Source: Fimbriimonadaceae bacterium | GTDB lineage: Bacteria; Armatimonadota; Fimbriimonadia; Fimbriimonadales; Fimbriimonadaceae | Direction of reading: 5' to 3' | Assembly: GCA_026129685.1 (NCBI GenBank) | Contig: JAHCHO010000001.1 | Location: forward strand, 310,001-374,000 | Length of the DNA: 64,000 bases | Shown: positions 49,024 through 57,983 of the stretch, piece after piece | Position numbering within the stretch: the first letter of the stretch is position 1 | Layout: each line of letters begins with the position of its first letter | The notes under the pieces: generated by a model | Told to the model about the DNA's origin: nothing | What the model saw: only the letters and a program-made list of their open reading frames with translations | Database searches by the model: none | Position numbers and translations under genes: made by a program

Positions 49024-50166
49024 ATGACGACCCTTCTTGCCGTCTCGATCCTCGCCGCCTCCGGCTTCGATCTCACCTTCGTGCCCAAAGGCATGACCGC
49101 CAAGATGGGCGGCTACTCCCCTGTTCGCGCCGAAATGACCGTGGAAGCCGCCGGCGTCAAGACCAAGCCGGCCGGCCTTACCGCCGCTCAGTTCGGCACC
49201 ATGACTTTCGGCAACGCCAAGTTCGCTTTCGCCCTTGACGAGCCCGAGGGTGGCCAAGCCCGTCTCTTCCTCGACTCGAACGGCAACGGCGACCTCACCG
49301 ACGATCCCGCCGCCACCTGGGAGTCTCGCAAGCAGGGCGACTTCACCATGTGGTCCGGTTCCGGAGTCGTCACGCTCAACGGCAAGGAAGCGACCGTGAA
49401 CGCCTACCGATTCGACAAGAACGATCCCCAGCGCGCCGCCCTCAAGAACACCCTGCTCTACTACGGCGACTTCGGTTACGAGGGCACCGGCACCATCGGC
49501 GGACAAACCTACAAGATCGCCTTCGTCGGCGGCCTCAGCGCCAACGCCCGCGTCTGGGTGGACCGCAACGGCAACGGCAAGAACGACGGTCGGAGCGAAT
49601 CGGTCAGCGGTCCCTTCAACTTCGGCGGCACCACCTACGAGTTCAAGGTCGTCGGCCAGTCGCTCGAGGCGGTCGTCTCCGAAAAGTCGGTGGACGAGAT
49701 TCCGCTCCCGCCCGACCTCAGCGTGGGCAAGCCCGCCCCCTCGTTCAACGCGACCGACCTCGACGGCGAAAAGCTCGCCTTTCCGGGCGCCTACAAGGGC
49801 AAGGTCGTGATGCTCGACTTCTGGGCGACGTGGTGCGGCCCGTGCATCGCCGAGCTCCCGAACGTCGTCAAGGCCTACGAGAAGTACCACGACCGCGGTT
49901 TCGACATCCTGGGCATCAGCTTCGACCAACCCAACAAGGCCGAGGACGTCGCCAAGTTCCTCAAGGAGCACAAGATGCCCTGGCGGCAGGTCTACGAGGG
50001 CAAGTTCTGGTCCACGACGATCGGCATGCAGTACGGCGTCGAGGCCATTCCCTTCGTTCTCCTGGTCGACGGCTCCACCGGCAACATCCTTGCCACCGTC
50101 CGGGACCTGCGCGGCGCGAACCTCGACAAGACGCTCGAACAGGTCTTTTCTTCCCGCGCGAAGTAG
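49024..50166 (+). CDS. Exported TlpA/ResA-like thioredoxin with N-terminal beta domain
   Basis: 380 residues. MTTLLAVSILAASGF is a short signal peptide. An N-terminal domain of about 215 residues contains two calcium-loop-like segments, DSNGNGDLTDD and DRNGNGKNDG. The C-terminal thioredoxin-fold domain has the redox motif WCGPC (Cys271, Cys274) in DFWATWCGPCIAELPNVV and the cis-Pro region AIPFVLLVDG. It is likely to reduce or isomerise disulfides outside the cytoplasm; the nearby Cys-rich protein at 46622 is a possible client. A hairpin terminator follows. Confidence 0.93.
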   Translation: MTTLLAVSILAASGFDLTFVPKGMTAKMGGYSPVRAEMTVEAAGVKTKPAGLTAAQFGTMTFGNAKFAFALDEPEGGQARLFLDSNGNGDLTDDPAATWESRKQGDFTMWSGSGVVTLNGKEATVNAYRFDKNDPQRAALKNTLLYYGDFGYEGTGTIGGQTYKIAFVGGLSANARVWVDRNGNGKNDGRSESVSGPFNFGGTTYEFKVVGQSLEAVVSEKSVDEIPLPPDLSVGKPAPSFNATDLDGEKLAFPGAYKGKVVMLDFWATWCGPCIAELPNVVKAYEKYHDRGFDILGISFDQPNKAEDVAKFLKEHKMPWRQVYEGKFWSTTIGMQYGVEAIPFVLLVDGSTGNILATVRDLRGANLDKTLEQVFSSRAK

Positions 50167-50187
50167 GCTTCGGCGGGCAGGAACTGG

Positions 50188-50214
50188 AAGGCGGCGCCCG
50201 GTTCGCGCCGCCTT
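50188..50214 (+). terminator. Intrinsic-terminator-like hairpin after the TlpA-like gene
   Basis: AAGGCGGCGC (50188-50197), a seven-base loop and GCGCCGCCTT (50205-50214) form a ten-pair stem, 21 bases after the stop. The T-tract is short. Confidence 0.6.
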
Positions 50215-50227
50215 TCGCCGTTCTAGG

Positions 50228-50233
50228 TAGAAT
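50228..50233 (+). promoter_or_regulatory. TAGAAT -10 box for the NIL-esterase pair
   Basis: TAGAAT lies just after the hairpin and about 20 bases before the TTG start, which has GAGG at 50245-50248. Confidence 0.45.
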
Positions 50234-50254
50234 GAACCCTCGAAGAGGCACCCT

Positions 50255-50494
50255 TTGGCAAGCGTGGACATCAACCTAACCGCCGGGAAATCGCACGTCG
50301 GCGAACCTTGGATTTGGCGGCTTTCGCGCGAGTTCAACGTCAAACTCACGATCAAGAAGGCCAACATCGACGGCGACTTCGGCTGGATGCAGATCGAACT
50401 CGACGGCCCCGTCGAGGAAGTCCAGCGCGCGACCGCCTGGCTGATGACGACCGGACTTCACGTCGAGGCCCTTTCGCGCGCCGTCGGCGCATGA
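50255..50494 (+). CDS. NIL-domain protein
   Basis: 79 residues. The compact ferredoxin-like NIL fold is visible as EPWIWRLSREFNVKLTIKKA, GDFGWMQIELDGPVEEVQRA and a C-terminal helix. NIL domains are ligand-sensing modules, known from methionine ABC ATPases, but stand-alone copies are common. TTG 50255 is chosen because GAGG precedes it by six bases; GTG 50264 is an alternative. Its stop overlaps the next start (ATGA), so it is cotranslated with the esterase. Confidence 0.85.
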   Translation: MASVDINLTAGKSHVGEPWIWRLSREFNVKLTIKKANIDGDFGWMQIELDGPVEEVQRATAWLMTTGLHVEALSRAVGA

Positions 50495-51390
50495 GTCTCT
50501 TCGATCCCTACGTCCCCGAGGACTTCGACGCGTTCTGGCGCGAAGCGTGCGACGAGGCCGCCCGTGCCCCGCTCGACTTCCACCGCTCGATCCAAGACGA
50601 GCAAGTCCTCCCCCGCCACTTGGTCGAGCGACTGACCTTCCGTGGACCCGGCGGCGAGAAGCTCCACGGTTGGTTCGCTTACCCCGAGGACGCCCGGCGC
50701 GAGCCCGCTTTCCTCTGGATTCCGCCGTACGGGCGCGAGTCGCTCCTGCCCAACGCTTACGGGACCCGCGAGGGCATGGCCTCCCTGAGTTTCAACCTTC
50801 ACGGCCTCGACGCCTTCTACCAGGAGAAGTACGTCCCCTCGCGCGGATACTTCGCCGAAGGCGCGCTCGAACCCGAAACCTGGGTCTTCCGAACCCTCGC
50901 CCAACGGTGCCTCGTCGCCTTGCGCGTCCTTCAAGCCCAGATCGAGGCCGACGAAGACCGGATCGGCTGCATGGGGATGAGCCAGGGCGCCGGCCTATCC
51001 ATCTGGATGGGCGCCTTGAGCCCCATCGTCCGCGCCGTCTGCGCCGACATGCCCTTCCTCTGCGCCATGCGCGAAACCCTCTCCAACGACCTGTACCGAT
51101 ACCCGCTGAAGGAGCTACAGGACCTCTACGAGGGCATCCCGTTGGGGCGAGAGCGCGTCCTGAACACGATCGCCTACTACGACACCGTCAACTTCGCGAC
51201 GCGATGCCGAAAGCCGACCCACGTCTCGCTCGGACTGAAGGACCCCTCCGCCCGACCGGCGCACGTCCGCGCCGCCTACGAGGCGTTAGGCGGCGAGCGC
51301 ACGCTGGTCGAATACGATTTCGGCCACGACTGGCACCCCGGCATGGTGGACGCCAACCGCCGCTGGCTCCTATCCCACCTGTCATTCTGA
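50491..51390 (+). CDS. Acetyl xylan esterase / cephalosporin-C deacetylase family hydrolase (AXE1-type)
   Basis: 299 residues, alpha/beta hydrolase fold. The nucleophile is Ser164 in CMGMSQGAGLS; GLKDPSARPAHV carries the acid and DFGHDWHPG the histidine. The N-terminus FDPYVPEDFDAFWREACDEA is typical of the AXE1 family, which deacetylates xylo-oligosaccharides. There is no signal peptide. The last codons and the stop TGA lie within a REP-like repeat (GTCATTCTGAGC), so the repeat has supplied the end of the gene. Confidence 0.9.
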   Translation: MSLFDPYVPEDFDAFWREACDEAARAPLDFHRSIQDEQVLPRHLVERLTFRGPGGEKLHGWFAYPEDARREPAFLWIPPYGRESLLPNAYGTREGMASLSFNLHGLDAFYQEKYVPSRGYFAEGALEPETWVFRTLAQRCLVALRVLQAQIEADEDRIGCMGMSQGAGLSIWMGALSPIVRAVCADMPFLCAMRETLSNDLYRYPLKELQDLYEGIPLGRERVLNTIAYYDTVNFATRCRKPTHVSLGLKDPSARPAHVRAAYEALGGERTLVEYDFGHDWHPGMVDANRRWLLSHLSF

Positions 51391-51453
51391 GCGAAGCGAA
51401 GAATCCCGGCTACGCCCTCTTTCATTGTCTTTCTGAGCGAAGCGAAGAACCCC
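51381..51453. repeat. REP-like dispersed repeat, copy 4 (two direct half-copies)
   Basis: Two copies of the left arm, each containing TTCTGAGCGAAGCGAAGAA, begin at 51381 and 51427 in the same orientation. There is no right arm here, unlike copies 1-3. The element covers the end of the esterase gene. Confidence 0.8.
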
Positions 51454-51469
51454 TCAAGAACATCGCTCC

Positions 51470-53575
51470 CTACTTCGTGATCCCCCATAGAGTCAGCAAG
51501 AACGCGTAATCGAACGCCGTTTCCTTGATCGCGTCGTACCGCCCGCTCGCGCCTCCGTGCCCGGCGTCCATGTTCGTCCTCAGCAACAGAACGCGGTCTC
51601 CCCTCTTACGGTCGCGCAGCCTTGCCGTCCACTTCGCCGGCTCGAAGTACATGACCTGGGAGTCGTTCAGCGACGTGTCGATCAGAAGGTTCGGGTACTC
51701 GTGGGCGCCGACGTTGGTGTACGGGCAATAGCGGCGCATGGTCGCGTATTCGGCCGGCTTGTTCGGGTTGCCCCACTCCAGCCACTCGCCGGTCGTAAGG
51801 GGAAGGGAATCGTCCAACATCGTATTGAGAAGATCGACGAACGGCACCTGGGCGATCGCCGCTCCGCAGAGGTCCGGGCGGAGGTTCAGCACCGCCCCGA
51901 TCAGCAGTCCTCCCGCACTCCCGCCCTCGATGGCAAGTCTTTCGCGCGAGGTTGCTCCCTCGCCGACCAAGGCGTCCGCGCACGCGATGAAGTCGGTGAA
52001 GGTGTTCATCTTCTTCATCATCTTGCCGTCGTCGTGCCACCGGGTGCCCATCTCGCCGCCCCCGCGCACGTGCGCCGTCGCGTAGACCACTCCCCGGTTC
52101 AACAGACTGAGCCGCGAGGTGCTGAAGTACGGGAAGGAAGGAGCCCCGTACGCCCCGTAGCCGGTCAGCAAAAGGGGCGTCGTCGGCGAAAGGCGAGTGT
52201 TCCGGTGACGGACAAGACTGATCGGCACCTTGGTTCCGTCGCTCGCCACCGCATAGCGAAGTTCCGAAACATAGTCCTCCGGCCGGAAGCCGCCCAGCAC
52301 GGGCTGCCGTTTCAGCAACTTGGACGATCCGGTGGCCGGATCGTAGTCGTACACCGAGTTCGGCGTCTGGTACGACGTGTAAGCGTATCGAACCGATTTT
52401 GGATCGTAGCTCGGGTTCGCTCCTAGGTCAATGGAGTAAACTTTCTCGGGAGTCGCGATCTTCTTGGTCGAGAACGTGGTCAGATCCGTTACCAGCAGCA
52501 CCGGAAACCCACCCCGCCTCTCCGAGACCACCATGTACCTCTTGAAGAGGTCCACCCCCGCCAGCATCTGATCGTCGCGATGCGCGATAACCTGCTTCCA
52601 GTTCCTTTCCGAAGGGTCGCTCGCGGGCGCCACCACCAACCGGAAGTTCCGCCCTTTGTCGTTGGTTCGGATGTAGAACAACCCTTCGCGATGGTCCACG
52701 CTGTACTCGTGCTTGTCGCGTCGCTTCACCACTAGTCGTGGCGAGGCGGCCGGCGAGGCGCACGGGATCGTTCGCACCTCGCTCGTTTCTGCCGAACTCG
52801 ACGTCAGAAACAGGTATTGCTTGTCGCGAGACCGGCCAATGTAGAACCAGTACAGGCGATCCTTCTCCTCGTACACCGGGGTGCCCTTGGCCCGGGATCC
52901 GACGCGGTAACGCCAAACCTTGTTCCAGCGTTTCGCGTCGTCTTCCGTCACGTACCAGAGCGTCTTGTTGTCGGCGGCCCACTCGACCTGGCTCACCTTG
53001 CCGACCCGGTCGGGGAGCAGGCGACCCGTCCGCAAGTCCTTGATGTAGAGTTGGTACTCGCGGAAACCGGTGGTGTCGATCGTGTAGGCCAACAGGTTGC
53101 CGTCGTCGCTGACTGCCGTTGTGCCAAGGTCGATGAACTTCCTGCCCTTGCCAAGCTCGTTCAGGTCGACCAGCACCTGCTCCTTCGCGGTCATCGCTCC
53201 TTTCCTTCGGCAGTAGATCGGGTAGGACTGGCCCTTCACCGTTCGCGAGTAGTAGTAGAAGCCGTTGTCGAACACGGGCACGTCGAGGTCGGTCTCCTTG
53301 ATGCGACCGACGATCTCGTCGTACAGTCGCTTCTGGAGGGCCTCCGTCGGCTTCATCACCGCTTTGGTGTACGCGTTTTCGGCATTGAGGTAGTCGTTGA
53401 CCTCCTTCGTACCTTTCTTCCGGAGCCACCCGTATTCGTCGACTCGCGTGTCGCCGTGAAGCGTGGTGGCCACGGGTTCCTTGCGAGCCTTGGGCGGCAC
53501 GGCGACCCCGGGGTCGAGTTGGGCGAGGATCGGAACGGGGAGCAACCAGAGGGCAAGGAGGGACGACGCGCGCAT
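51470..53575 (-). CDS. Exported prolyl oligopeptidase / oligopeptidase B (S9A)
   Basis: 701 residues. A signal peptide (MRASSLLALWLLPVPILAQL) is followed by the S9 N-terminal seven-bladed propeller and the C-terminal alpha/beta hydrolase domain. The catalytic triad is Ser553 in IEGGSAGGLL, Asp638 in TSLNDSQVMY and His673 in DAGHGGASG. It cleaves short peptides after Pro or basic residues. The start ATG 53575 has CATAAT at seven bases. Its 3' end runs up to the REP repeat. Confidence 0.95.
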   Translation of the reverse strand: MRASSLLALWLLPVPILAQLDPGVAVPPKARKEPVATTLHGDTRVDEYGWLRKKGTKEVNDYLNAENAYTKAVMKPTEALQKRLYDEIVGRIKETDLDVPVFDNGFYYYSRTVKGQSYPIYCRRKGAMTAKEQVLVDLNELGKGRKFIDLGTTAVSDDGNLLAYTIDTTGFREYQLYIKDLRTGRLLPDRVGKVSQVEWAADNKTLWYVTEDDAKRWNKVWRYRVGSRAKGTPVYEEKDRLYWFYIGRSRDKQYLFLTSSSAETSEVRTIPCASPAASPRLVVKRRDKHEYSVDHREGLFYIRTNDKGRNFRLVVAPASDPSERNWKQVIAHRDDQMLAGVDLFKRYMVVSERRGGFPVLLVTDLTTFSTKKIATPEKVYSIDLGANPSYDPKSVRYAYTSYQTPNSVYDYDPATGSSKLLKRQPVLGGFRPEDYVSELRYAVASDGTKVPISLVRHRNTRLSPTTPLLLTGYGAYGAPSFPYFSTSRLSLLNRGVVYATAHVRGGGEMGTRWHDDGKMMKKMNTFTDFIACADALVGEGATSRERLAIEGGSAGGLLIGAVLNLRPDLCGAAIAQVPFVDLLNTMLDDSLPLTTGEWLEWGNPNKPAEYATMRRYCPYTNVGAHEYPNLLIDTSLNDSQVMYFEPAKWTARLRDRKRGDRVLLLRTNMDAGHGGASGRYDAIKETAFDYAFLLTLWGITK

Positions 53576-53582
53576 CGGGAGG

Positions 53583-53588
53583 ATTATG
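53583..53588 (-). promoter_or_regulatory. CATAAT -10-like box, leaderless start of the oligopeptidase gene
   Basis: CATAAT on the minus strand ends seven bases before ATG 53575. The first base departs from the TANNNT pattern. Confidence 0.4.
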
Positions 53589-53652
53589 GCGGAACCTCGT
53601 TTCTCGAAAGCCGCTCGGGTTTGCCGAACTCGCCGACGACCAAGGCCAAAGG

Positions 53653-53658
53653 TACGAT
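53653..53658 (+). promoter_or_regulatory. TACGAT -10-like box, leaderless start of the Rieske oxygenase gene
   Basis: TACGAT ends six bases before GTG 53665, with no Shine-Dalgarno. Confidence 0.5.
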
Positions 53659-53664
53659 TCGAAC

Positions 53665-54756
53665 GTGAACCCGCCCCCCTTCGAGATTCACGAGAACGTC
53701 CGACGGGCTTCGACCCCGCCCGCCCGCTTCTACCGAGACCCTGCTTACTTCGAGTGGAGCCGCGACGCGGTCTTCGCCCGGTCTTGGCAGTGGATCGGCG
53801 ACGCCGACATGGCCAAGGTGCCGGGGCAGGTCCATCCGTTCACCCTTCTGGAAGGGTGCCTGAACGAGCCGCTCGTCCTGACCCGCGACACCGGCGACCA
53901 AGTCCACCTGCTCTCGAACGTCTGCACCCATCGCGGCATGACGGTCTGCGAGGGCGGCGGCAACGAGCGGTTCCTAAGATGCCGCTACCACGGGCGCCGG
54001 TTCGGACTGGACGGCAAGTTCCAGTTCATGCCCGAGTTCGAGGATGTCGAAGGCTTCCCCTCCGAAGCCGACCATCTCCGAGCCCTGCCTCTCCACCGGT
54101 GGGGCCGCAACCTGTTCACATCCCTCAACCCGTTGGTGGGCGCCGAGAATGTGCTGGGTGACATGGAGCGACGCCTCGCTTGGCTCCCTCTCGACGAGTT
54201 TGTCCACGATCCCGCCGCGAGCCGCGAGTACCTCGTGCGCGGCCACTGGGCGCTGTACGTGGACAACTACTTGGAGGGGTTCCACATCCCGTTCATCCAC
54301 GCGGCCCTCAACGAGGTGATCGACTACGCCCAGTACGCGACCGAGCTGTACCCGTACTCGAACCTTCAGTTGGCGGTCGGCGGCGGTGCGGACGACGTGT
54401 TCGACCTGCCGACCTCGTCTCCCGACTACGGGCGGCCGATCTCCGCCTACTACTGGTGGGTCTTCCCGAACCTGATGTTCAACTTCTATCCTTGGGGCCT
54501 CTCGGTGAACGTGGTGCGTCCACTCGCCCCCGACCTCACCAAGGTGTCCTTCATTCGGTACGTTTGGGATCGGAGCCGCCTCGGCCGAGGCGCGGGCGGC
54601 GACGTGGACCGCGTCGAGCGTGAGGACGAGGCGGTAGTGGAACTCGTCCAGAAGGGAGTCCAGTCCCGCTTCTACGACCGAGGCCGCTACTCACCGACCC
54701 GAGAGACCGGGACCCACCACTTCCACCGCCTGCTCGCCTCCTCGTTCGGGTCGTAA
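53665..54756 (+). CDS. Rieske [2Fe-2S] ring-hydroxylating oxygenase, alpha subunit
   Basis: 363 residues. The Rieske ligands are Cys87 and His89 in VCTHRG, Cys106 and His109 in CRYHGRRF, with normal spacing. The mononuclear iron site uses His206 and His211 in GFHIPFIHAAL with an Asp or Glu later in the chain. The substrate cannot be named; choline, carnitine and aromatic acids are typical for this group. The gene stands alone: no reductase, ferredoxin or beta-subunit gene is adjacent, so the electron donor is encoded elsewhere. Confidence 0.94.
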   Translation: MNPPPFEIHENVRRASTPPARFYRDPAYFEWSRDAVFARSWQWIGDADMAKVPGQVHPFTLLEGCLNEPLVLTRDTGDQVHLLSNVCTHRGMTVCEGGGNERFLRCRYHGRRFGLDGKFQFMPEFEDVEGFPSEADHLRALPLHRWGRNLFTSLNPLVGAENVLGDMERRLAWLPLDEFVHDPAASREYLVRGHWALYVDNYLEGFHIPFIHAALNEVIDYAQYATELYPYSNLQLAVGGGADDVFDLPTSSPDYGRPISAYYWWVFPNLMFNFYPWGLSVNVVRPLAPDLTKVSFIRYVWDRSRLGRGAGGDVDRVEREDEAVVELVQKGVQSRFYDRGRYSPTRETGTHHFHRLLASSFGS

Positions 54757-54981
54757 CCGAGGTACGGAACGGTCCGATCCTCTCTTTGATCACGACCCGT
54801 GACGAAAACCACGGGCGATGTGTGCATGTTCTGGGCGCCTCACCGGCAAAGGTCACGACAATGATCGTTGGGGCTTGCGCGCGTTTCAACCGTGATCTTG
54901 CGCGACCGGCCGTCCCTCTTTTCATGGCCCCAGGGGGACGGACGTCAGCCGGCATGCGACCGACGCCGAACGCCTCGGAAC

Positions 54982-57906
54982 CTAGCCGGTGACCGTCCAC
55001 TTCTCATCGACCGTACGGTCGCCGAGAGTGACGGTCACGCGGTAGTCCCCGGCGGCGATGTACACGCCGCGCCGCGCCGCGTAGGGGTCCCGCAACGCTT
55101 CTTCGACCGTCTTGGGCAACACGGTCGGCACCTCCCCGATGGGCGTCCCCGCTTCGAGCAAAAGGTCGAGCGAGAAAGCGTTGTAACCTCGGCGAAGCGG
55201 GACCCTTTTCTCGACCGCCGCCTTGCCGTCCTTGTCCACGATCCGAACCGTCGCCTCGCCCGCTTCAAGCGACCAGAGCCGGCCGCTCAGCGTCGGGCTT
55301 GGCGGAAGCGAGGTATCGAACGGCGCCCGACGCCCGAATCCCCAGTTCGTGCGACGCGCGGATTCGAGGGGCCAGAGCTTGAGGGGCGTCTCACGGAGAG
55401 ACTCGTTCGCCTCCAGCATCGGCTTGAGATCGAACTTCCAGACGCTCCGCGCGTGCGAGCCGATCACCATCTCCATCTCGCGGGCTTGGATCGCAATGTC
55501 GTGGACGGGCGTACGCGGCAGTCCGCCCGCCAACGGCTCCCACGTCGACCCGCCATCGAAGGTGACCCAGACGCCAAGGTCGGTACCAACGTACAGAATC
55601 CGAGGGTTCTTCGGGTCCTCGCGCACGACGTTGATCGTCTCGTTCGGCAGGTTGCCGATGATCGAGGTCCAAGTCGCGCCGTAGTCGGTGGACTTCCAGA
55701 GGTAGGGCGCGAAATCGTCCTCCCGGTATCCGCTTTGGGCAACGTACACGGTCGCGGGATCGTGCTTGCTCGCGACGACTCGGCTGACCCACTTGTCCGG
55801 GGTGGGTGTCGAAACGTCCTCCCAGGTGAAGCCGTGGTTCTTGGTGACCTTCACCGTCCCGTCGTCCGCCCCGGCGTAGATCAGCCCGAACTTGAATGGG
55901 CTCTCGCTTAGGTCCTTGAGGGTGCTAAAGGGCACGTCTCCGTTCGGCCGGTCCTTCGTGATGTCGTCGCTGATGGCTTCCCACGTGCGGCCCTGGTTCA
56001 ACGAGCGGAACACCTTCTGCGCGCCGAGGTACACGATGTCCGGATGGTGCGGCGACACGATGAGCGGCGAGATCCAGTTGTAACGCAGTTCGGGCTCGCC
56101 CCTTCCCGCGTTCGCCCGGGCGTTCCATCGCCTCCCCGTGGACTGCTCGAGCGCCGAGTGCGAGCCGAACTGGGACGCCACGTAAACCACGTCGCCCCCG
56201 TTGCGCGGGTCCACCGCGACGGCGCTCCCGTCGCCGCCCCCGATGGAAGTCCACAGGCTCGGCGCGCTCCGGCCCGGAACGTAGTTGCTCGGCCCGCGCA
56301 TCGTTCCGTTGTCCTGCAACCCGCCGTAGATGTTGTACGGGACCTTGTCGTCCACCGCGATCGTGGTGAACTGCCCGACGGCGAGGTTGTTCCAGTGCCG
56401 GTAGTTCTGCCCTCCGTCGCCGCTCACGTAAAGGCCGCCGTCGTTACCCACGGCGACGCGTCGAGGATCGCGCGGATCGAAGAACACCGCATGGTAGTCC
56501 GAGTGCATGCGCTCCGCCGCGCGCTTCCACGTCTTCCCGCCGTCAAGGGAACGGATCATGAGGACGCCCGTCACCCAAACCTCGTCGGCGTTGTGGGGCG
56601 ACACTTCGATGCGCCCGCAGTAGTAGCCGAGAATCTCGCCCAGGTTGCCCGGATGCGGCTTCGTCCAGCTCTTGCCGCCGTCGTCGCTCCGCCAGACCTG
56701 AGAGTTCACGATGTCGTACTCGAAGGCGCGCGGATTGCGCTCCATCAGCGTCCGCTTGAGGTCGGCGAAGCTCGACTTCCCTTCGTCCACGTCTTTTTTG
56801 ACCTGCTCGGCGTCGAGCCTCGGCGAGCCGAAACTGCTCAAGAAGTCTTGCAGCACGCCGGTGTCCAGCGCTTTGAGGAGATCGTCGTTCAGCATGGCGA
56901 AGCGCGACGGCGTCAGGACGCCGCCCGGCCGTCCCTCGTCCCGCCAGGGCGTCGCCAGGTCGTCGCCCTGGTTGTCCACCAGCAGGTACACGCGGTTCGG
57001 GTTCTGGGGGCTGATCGTGATGCCCGCGCGACCCATCGCGTCGCCTTGGGGCAGAACGCCGGCCCCCAGTTTGGTCCAAGTCATGCCTCCGTCCGTCGTC
57101 TTGTACAGGGCGCTTCCTGGGCCGCTTTCGCGGAAGTTCCACGCGCGCCGATCCCGATCCCAAGCGACGGCATAGAGCGTCTTCGGGTTCTTGGGATCCA
57201 CCTTCAGGTCGATCACTCCGGTGTGCTCGTCGAGTTTCAGGACGTGCCGCCAGGTCTTGCCGCCGTCCGTCGTCTTGTACACGCCGCGTGCCGGGTTCTG
57301 GGAATAGAGGGACCCCAGGGCCCCCACGTAGACCACGTTCTCGTCGTGAGGGTCGATCTGGATGCGCCCGATGCGGTGCGTTTCGGCAAGGCCGGTGTTC
57401 GCCCACGTTTTGCCTCCGTCCGTGCTCTTGAACAGCCCGGTCCCGGAGTAGCTCGTCCGTTGGCTGTTGTTCTCCCCCGTGCCGACCCAGACCGTCTTGC
57501 CGTCACGACTCACCGCCACGTCGCCGATCGCGAAGGCGCTCTCCGTGTCGAACAGCGAGGTCCAGGTCGTCCCCTCGTCCTCGGTCACGTGAAGACCGCC
57601 GGTGGCGAACGCCACAAACAGCCTTTTGGGGTCGCCCGCCGGGCTCTCGATGTCCACCACGCGCCCGCTCTGGATCTCGGGGCCTACGCTGACCCAGTTG
57701 AGGCCTCCCCAAAGCGACTTTGCCTCCAGGTCCAAGCGTTTCGCGTAGGCCTCGAGCCGCTCTTCGGCCGACATTCCCCGCACATCGGGTCGGTGGAACT
57801 TCCGCGCCTCCTCCGCCTTCGACATCGGGCGCGCGAAGATCTCGGGTTGGGCGAGCAAGGCCGGGGCGGCGAGCGCGAGCAGAGCGACGAAGAGGGCGCG
57901 CGGCAT
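54982..57906 (-). CDS. Large exported VPS10/sortilin-type beta-propeller (BNR repeats) protein
   Basis: 974 residues. The signal peptide MPRALFVALLALAAPALLAQ is followed by many BNR/Asp-box turns of the form SxDxGxTW: KSTDGGKTW, KTTDGGKTW, KTTDGGMTW, RSDDGGKSW, RSLDGGKTWK, KSTDYGATW and TFDGGSTW. These form one or two large propellers like VPS10, or xyloglucan-active GH74-type domains. A C-terminal Ig-like domain (YRVTVTLGDRTVDEKWTV) follows. No catalytic Asp pair could be assigned, so binding or enzymatic activity is open. It is upstream of nothing on its strand and separate from the GH9 gene by 77 bases. Confidence 0.93.
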   Translation of the reverse strand: MPRALFVALLALAAPALLAQPEIFARPMSKAEEARKFHRPDVRGMSAEERLEAYAKRLDLEAKSLWGGLNWVSVGPEIQSGRVVDIESPAGDPKRLFVAFATGGLHVTEDEGTTWTSLFDTESAFAIGDVAVSRDGKTVWVGTGENNSQRTSYSGTGLFKSTDGGKTWANTGLAETHRIGRIQIDPHDENVVYVGALGSLYSQNPARGVYKTTDGGKTWRHVLKLDEHTGVIDLKVDPKNPKTLYAVAWDRDRRAWNFRESGPGSALYKTTDGGMTWTKLGAGVLPQGDAMGRAGITISPQNPNRVYLLVDNQGDDLATPWRDEGRPGGVLTPSRFAMLNDDLLKALDTGVLQDFLSSFGSPRLDAEQVKKDVDEGKSSFADLKRTLMERNPRAFEYDIVNSQVWRSDDGGKSWTKPHPGNLGEILGYYCGRIEVSPHNADEVWVTGVLMIRSLDGGKTWKRAAERMHSDYHAVFFDPRDPRRVAVGNDGGLYVSGDGGQNYRHWNNLAVGQFTTIAVDDKVPYNIYGGLQDNGTMRGPSNYVPGRSAPSLWTSIGGGDGSAVAVDPRNGGDVVYVASQFGSHSALEQSTGRRWNARANAGRGEPELRYNWISPLIVSPHHPDIVYLGAQKVFRSLNQGRTWEAISDDITKDRPNGDVPFSTLKDLSESPFKFGLIYAGADDGTVKVTKNHGFTWEDVSTPTPDKWVSRVVASKHDPATVYVAQSGYREDDFAPYLWKSTDYGATWTSIIGNLPNETINVVREDPKNPRILYVGTDLGVWVTFDGGSTWEPLAGGLPRTPVHDIAIQAREMEMVIGSHARSVWKFDLKPMLEANESLRETPLKLWPLESARRTNWGFGRRAPFDTSLPPSPTLSGRLWSLEAGEATVRIVDKDGKAAVEKRVPLRRGYNAFSLDLLLEAGTPIGEVPTVLPKTVEEALRDPYAARRGVYIAAGDYRVTVTLGDRTVDEKWTVTG

Positions 57907-57913
57907 GGGCGCT

Positions 57914-57919
57914 ACGATA
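57914..57919 (-). promoter_or_regulatory. TATCGT -10-like box, leaderless start of the propeller gene
   Basis: TATCGT on the minus strand ends seven bases before ATG 57906. Confidence 0.5.
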
Positions 57920-57983
57920 CTGGGCGAACGCGCCGAATTGCACGGCCCGAACGGAGCCTCGTACGCCGCACGACCGGTACGAT

